Shown in pieces: positions 19,849 to 22,417 of a stretch of DNA of 22,417 bases. The translations under genes and the position numbers were made by a program. This DNA is from DASSUW01 sp035717845 (GTDB lineage Bacteria > Actinomycetota > Thermoleophilia > Solirubrobacterales > Solirubrobacteraceae), in NCBI GenBank assembly GCA_035717845.1, contig DASTIC010000189.1:1-22417 (forward strand). The letters run 5' to 3'. Numbering within the stretch: position 1 is the first letter of the stretch; each line of letters begins with the position of its first letter. A model generated the notes under the pieces. It was not told the DNA's origin. It searched no databases and was given only the letters and a program-made list of their open reading frames with translations.

Positions 19849-21363
19849 TCAGGACTCCTCGGCTTCGAACCAGTCGAAGGTCCGCGTCACCGCCTTCTTC
19901 CAGAACTTGTAGTACTCGTCCCGGGTGCCGGGGTCCATCGACGGCTCCCAGCGCTTGTCCTCGACCCAGTTCTCGCGCAGGTCCTCGACCTCGGCCCAGA
20001 AGCCGGTCGCGAGGCCGGCCGCGTAGGCCGCGCCGAGCGACGTCGTCTCCGGCACCTTCGGGCGGATGACCGGCACGCCGAGCAGGTCGGCCTGGAACTG
20101 CATCAGCAGGTCGTTGCCGACCATGCCGCCGTCGACCTTCAGCGACTCGAGGTCGACGCCCGAGTCGGCGTTCATGGCCTCGACGACCTCGCGGCTCTGG
20201 TAGGCGGTCGCCTCCAGCGTCGCGCGGGCGATGTGGCCGGCGTTCACGTAGCGGGTCAGGCCCGCGACCACGCCGCGCGCGTTGGACTTCCAGTACGGCG
20301 CGAACAGGCCAGAGAACGCGGGCACGATGTAGCAGCCGCCGTTGTCGTCGACCGACCTCGCGAGGTCCTCGACCTCGGGTGCCGCCTTGATCATCTTCAG
20401 GTTGTCGCGCAGCCACTGCACGAGCGCGCCGGTGATCGCGATCGAGCCCTCGAGGCAGTAGATCGCGGGCTGGTCGCCGATCTTGTAGCCGGCGGTCGTC
20501 AGCAGGCCCGACTTCGAGTGCACGAGCTCCGTGCCGGTGTTGAGCAGCAGGAAGTTGCCCGTGCCGTACGTGTTCTTGGCCTCGCCGACGGCGAAGCACG
20601 TCTGGCCGAACGTCGCCGCCTGCTGGTCGCCGAGGTCGCCGGCGATCGGGACGCCCTGAAGGGAGCCGCCCGACGACACTTCGCCGTAGACCTCGCTGGA
20701 CGCCTTGATCTCCGGCAGCATCGCGCGCGGCACGCCCATCACGCCCATGACCTCCTCATCCCAGTCCAGGGTCTTGAGGTCCATGAGCATCGTGCGGCTG
20801 GCATTCGTCACATCCGTGATGTGCAGACCGCCGTCGGTTCCGCCGGTGAGGTTCCAGATCACCCAGGTGTCCATGTTGCCGAACAGCAGGTCACCGGACT
20901 CGGCCTTCTCGGCAGTGCCGTCGACGTTGTCGAGGATCCAGCGGATCTTCGGCCCGGAGAAGTACGTCGCGAGCGGGAGGCCGACCTTCTCCTGGAAGCG
21001 CGCCTGGCCCCCGTCGCGCGAGAACTCGTCGACCAGGCGATCGGTGCGCGTGTCCTGCCACACGATCGCGTTGTGGACGGGTTCGCCGGTGGTGCGGTCC
21101 CACACCACCGCCGTCTCGCGCTGGTTGGTGATGCCCACCCCCGCGATGTCGTCCCCGCTCGCTCCGGCCGAGGACATCGCCTCGTCGACGACCTCCTGGG
21201 TGCGTGCCCAGACCTCCTTGGCGTCGTGCTCGACCCACCCCGGCTTGGGATAGATCTGCTCGTGCTCCTTCTGCGCGACGCTGACCACCTGGCCGCCGTG
21301 GTCGAAGATCATGCATCGCGTGCTGGTGGTGCCCTGGTCGATCGCTGCCGCGTACTTCGCCAT
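19849..21363 (-). CDS. glpK: Glycerol kinase
   Basis: A 504-residue FGGY-family kinase that phosphorylates glycerol with ATP to sn-glycerol 3-phosphate. The N-terminal phosphate motif AIDQGTTSTR (residues 7-16), substrate-binding Arg82-Glu83 in NQRETAVVW, GDQQAATFGQ and GGMVGNDLLMQFQAD all match the family. I choose ATG 21363 because AAGGAGG ends six bases before it; a TTG directly upstream (21366) is less likely. The segment before GDQQA (SSEVYGEVSSGG) has no histidine, where Firmicutes enzymes carry the His that HPr phosphorylates. So, although HPr and EI are encoded in the same operon, this kinase probably is not controlled that way. It is 33 bases downstream of glpF. Confidence 0.97.
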   Translation of the reverse strand: MAKYAAAIDQGTTSTRCMIFDHGGQVVSVAQKEHEQIYPKPGWVEHDAKEVWARTQEVVDEAMSSAGASGDDIAGVGITNQRETAVVWDRTTGEPVHNAIVWQDTRTDRLVDEFSRDGGQARFQEKVGLPLATYFSGPKIRWILDNVDGTAEKAESGDLLFGNMDTWVIWNLTGGTDGGLHITDVTNASRTMLMDLKTLDWDEEVMGVMGVPRAMLPEIKASSEVYGEVSSGGSLQGVPIAGDLGDQQAATFGQTCFAVGEAKNTYGTGNFLLLNTGTELVHSKSGLLTTAGYKIGDQPAIYCLEGSIAITGALVQWLRDNLKMIKAAPEVEDLARSVDDNGGCYIVPAFSGLFAPYWKSNARGVVAGLTRYVNAGHIARATLEATAYQSREVVEAMNADSGVDLESLKVDGGMVGNDLLMQFQADLLGVPVIRPKVPETTSLGAAYAAGLATGFWAEVEDLRENWVEDKRWEPSMDPGTRDEYYKFWKKAVTRTFDWFEAEES

Positions 21364-21376
21364 CAAGCTCCTCCTT
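21364..21376 (-). promoter_or_regulatory. Ribosome-binding site of glpK
   Basis: On the minus strand AAGGAGGAGCTTG runs straight into the ATG. The AAGGAGG core (21370-21376) is six bases from ATG 21363, which decides that start over the adjacent TTG. Confidence 0.75.
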
Positions 21377-21396
21377 GCTCTCGAGATCCTCGGTGC

Positions 21397-22113
21397 TCAG
21401 CCCGGGTAGAAGGCCGAGAACGCCGCCGCCGCCAGGGCGCAGCCGATGAGCGGCCCCACGACCGGCACCCAGGAGTAGCCCCAGTCCGAGCCGCCCTTGC
21501 CGGGAATCGGCAGGATGGCGTGCATGATGCGCGGCCCTAGGTCACGTGCTGGGTTGATCGCGTACCCGGTTGGCCCGCCCAGCGAAAGGCCGATCGCGAG
21601 CACCAGCAGGCCGACCAGCAGGCCGCCTAGTCCCGTGGCCGCCGTCGCCTCGTCGGCGAAGAACGCCATGACGCCGAACACCAGCACGAACGTCCCGACG
21701 ACCTCGGTGATGATGTTCGAGATCGGGTTGCGGATCGCGGGCGCCGTGCAGAACACGGCCAGCTTGAGCCCTGGATCCTCGGTCTCGCGCCAGTGGTCGA
21801 GATACGACAGCCAGACGAGGGTCGCGCCGATGAACGCGCCGACGAACTCCCCGGCTAGATACTCGGGGACATCACCCCACTCGGTCCTGCCCTCGAGGGC
21901 GAACCCGATCGTTATTGCCGGGTTCAGATGCGCGCCGCTGAACTGGCCGACCGCGAGCACCGCAACCATCACCGCCATGCCCCAACCCCAAGTGATGACG
22001 ATCCAGCCCCCGTTCTGAGCCTTGGAGTGGTTCAGCAGCACCGCCGCCACCACGCCGTCGCCCAGAAGGATCAGGAGACCGGTACCGATCACCTCTGCGC
22101 CGAAGATGCTCAA
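21397..22113 (-). CDS. glpF: Glycerol uptake facilitator (aquaglyceroporin)
   Basis: A 238-residue MIP-family channel that lets glycerol cross the inner membrane by diffusion. Two half-helix motifs are intact: NPA at residues 64-66 (HLNPAITIG) and NPA at 187-189 within INPARDLGPR. Asp191 after Arg190 is the mark of glycerol facilitators rather than strict water channels. About six membrane segments can be seen. The start is TTG 22113, supported by a strong GGAGGAGGAGG seven bases upstream; no other start fits that site. A loop of about 20 residues before the last helix (IPGKGGSDWGYSW) is typical of GlpF. The gene lies between dhaL (46 bases upstream) and glpK, as expected for glycerol capture. 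Confidence 0.96.
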   Translation of the reverse strand: MSIFGAEVIGTGLLILLGDGVVAAVLLNHSKAQNGGWIVITWGWGMAVMVAVLAVGQFSGAHLNPAITIGFALEGRTEWGDVPEYLAGEFVGAFIGATLVWLSYLDHWRETEDPGLKLAVFCTAPAIRNPISNIITEVVGTFVLVFGVMAFFADEATAATGLGGLLVGLLVLAIGLSLGGPTGYAINPARDLGPRIMHAILPIPGKGGSDWGYSWVPVVGPLIGCALAAAAFSAFYPG

Positions 22114-22120
22114 GAGCTTC

Positions 22121-22131
22121 CCTCCTCCTCC
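22121..22131 (-). promoter_or_regulatory. Ribosome-binding site of glpF
   Basis: GGAGGAGGAGG on the minus strand, seven bases before the TTG at 22113. This is a strong site compensating for a weak start codon, and it fixes the glpF start. Confidence 0.75.
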
Positions 22132-22159
22132 ATGCAGTTGACCCCGACGGGCCGGGACA

Positions 22160-22417
22160 CTACTCCCGATCGCCGAACGCCGCCGACGCGGCGCTCAGCA
22201 ACAGATGCGAGGACGTCGCGCCGGGGTCCTGGTGGCCGATGCTCCGCGGGCCGAGATAGCTCGCGCGCCCCTTGCGGGCCTCGAGCGGGATCGTCGCCTT
22301 CATGCCCTCCTCCGCCGCGTCGGCCGCCTGCTGCAGCGACTCGCCGCGACGGAGCGCGTCGAGTGCGGGCAGCAGGGCGTCGACCATCGTCTTGTCCCCC
22401 GGCTCCGCCTTGCCGCG
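22160..22417 (-). CDS. dhaL: Dihydroxyacetone kinase subunit DhaL (5' part outside window)
   Basis: The C-terminal 85 residues of the ATP/ADP-binding subunit of PEP-dependent dihydroxyacetone kinase, in frame to the window edge. Family signatures are PGDKTM, ARKGRASYLGPRSIGHQDPGATS and a C-terminal helix. DhaL carries a bound ADP that DhaM re-phosphorylates, then passes the phosphate to dihydroxyacetone held by DhaK. DhaK is not in the window and is expected just beyond it. The stop (TAG at 22160-22162) is 46 bases before the glpF start. A fused DhaKL of the ATP-dependent type is possible, but the PTS-type DhaM downstream favours the PEP-dependent system. Confidence 0.93.
   Translation of the reverse strand, partial: RGKAEPGDKTMVDALLPALDALRRGESLQQAADAAEEGMKATIPLEARKGRASYLGPRSIGHQDPGATSSHLLLSAASAAFGDRE

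Overview
The window is about 22 kb of very GC-rich, gene-dense DNA. Codons mostly end in G or C, GTG and TTG starts are common, and adjacent genes often overlap by 4 bases (GTGA). This fits a high-GC actinobacterium. The mix of a BMP-type nucleoside transporter, GlpABC and a DhaM-HPr-EI fusion would suit the Thermoleophilia (Solirubrobacterales-like), but that placement is inference and no marker gene in the window fixes it.

The left part, all on the plus strand, holds two blocks. The first (1-4953) is a nucleoside-type ABC importer: the 3' part of a BMP-family substrate-binding lipoprotein, a double ATPase and two permeases in an overlapping operon. The second (4975-9920) is a run of separate genes: a small lipoprotein with an NTF2-like look, a tRNA-Thr(TGT), a secreted TIM-barrel glycosidase-like protein, a GAF-GGDEF-EAL-GAF cyclic-di-GMP protein and a patatin-like phospholipase.

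A 381-base gap (9921-10301) lies between convergent genes and is the most unusual stretch. An outer pair of 19-base inverted repeats (18 of 19 match) encloses three hairpins spaced about 61 bases apart, plus a degenerate half-hairpin on each side. Hairpins 1 and 3 differ by compensatory changes that keep base pairs. It could be a structured RNA, a REP/BIME-like repeat or a small non-autonomous mobile element. Next to it on the minus strand is a small acidic protein made largely of four 18-19-residue repeats around an F-x-x-G-I core.

The right half (10647 to the end) is one long minus-strand gene string. In transcription order: dhaL (partial), glpF, glpK, glpX, glpA, glpB, glpC, a DhaM-HPr-EI fusion, pgsA and an extended-SDR epimerase/reductase. 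Gaps are mostly 5-15 bases or 4-base overlaps; the largest is 46 bases, between dhaL and glpF. Together these genes take up glycerol (GlpF), phosphorylate it to glycerol 3-phosphate (GlpK), oxidise that to dihydroxyacetone phosphate at the membrane (GlpABC), phosphorylate dihydroxyacetone with PEP (DhaL plus the DhaM-HPr-EI chain, with DhaK presumably just outside the window), and send carbon to gluconeogenesis (GlpX). PgsA uses glycerol 3-phosphate to make phosphatidylglycerol phosphate, linking the pathway to membrane lipid synthesis. No transcriptional regulator of this operon is in the window.
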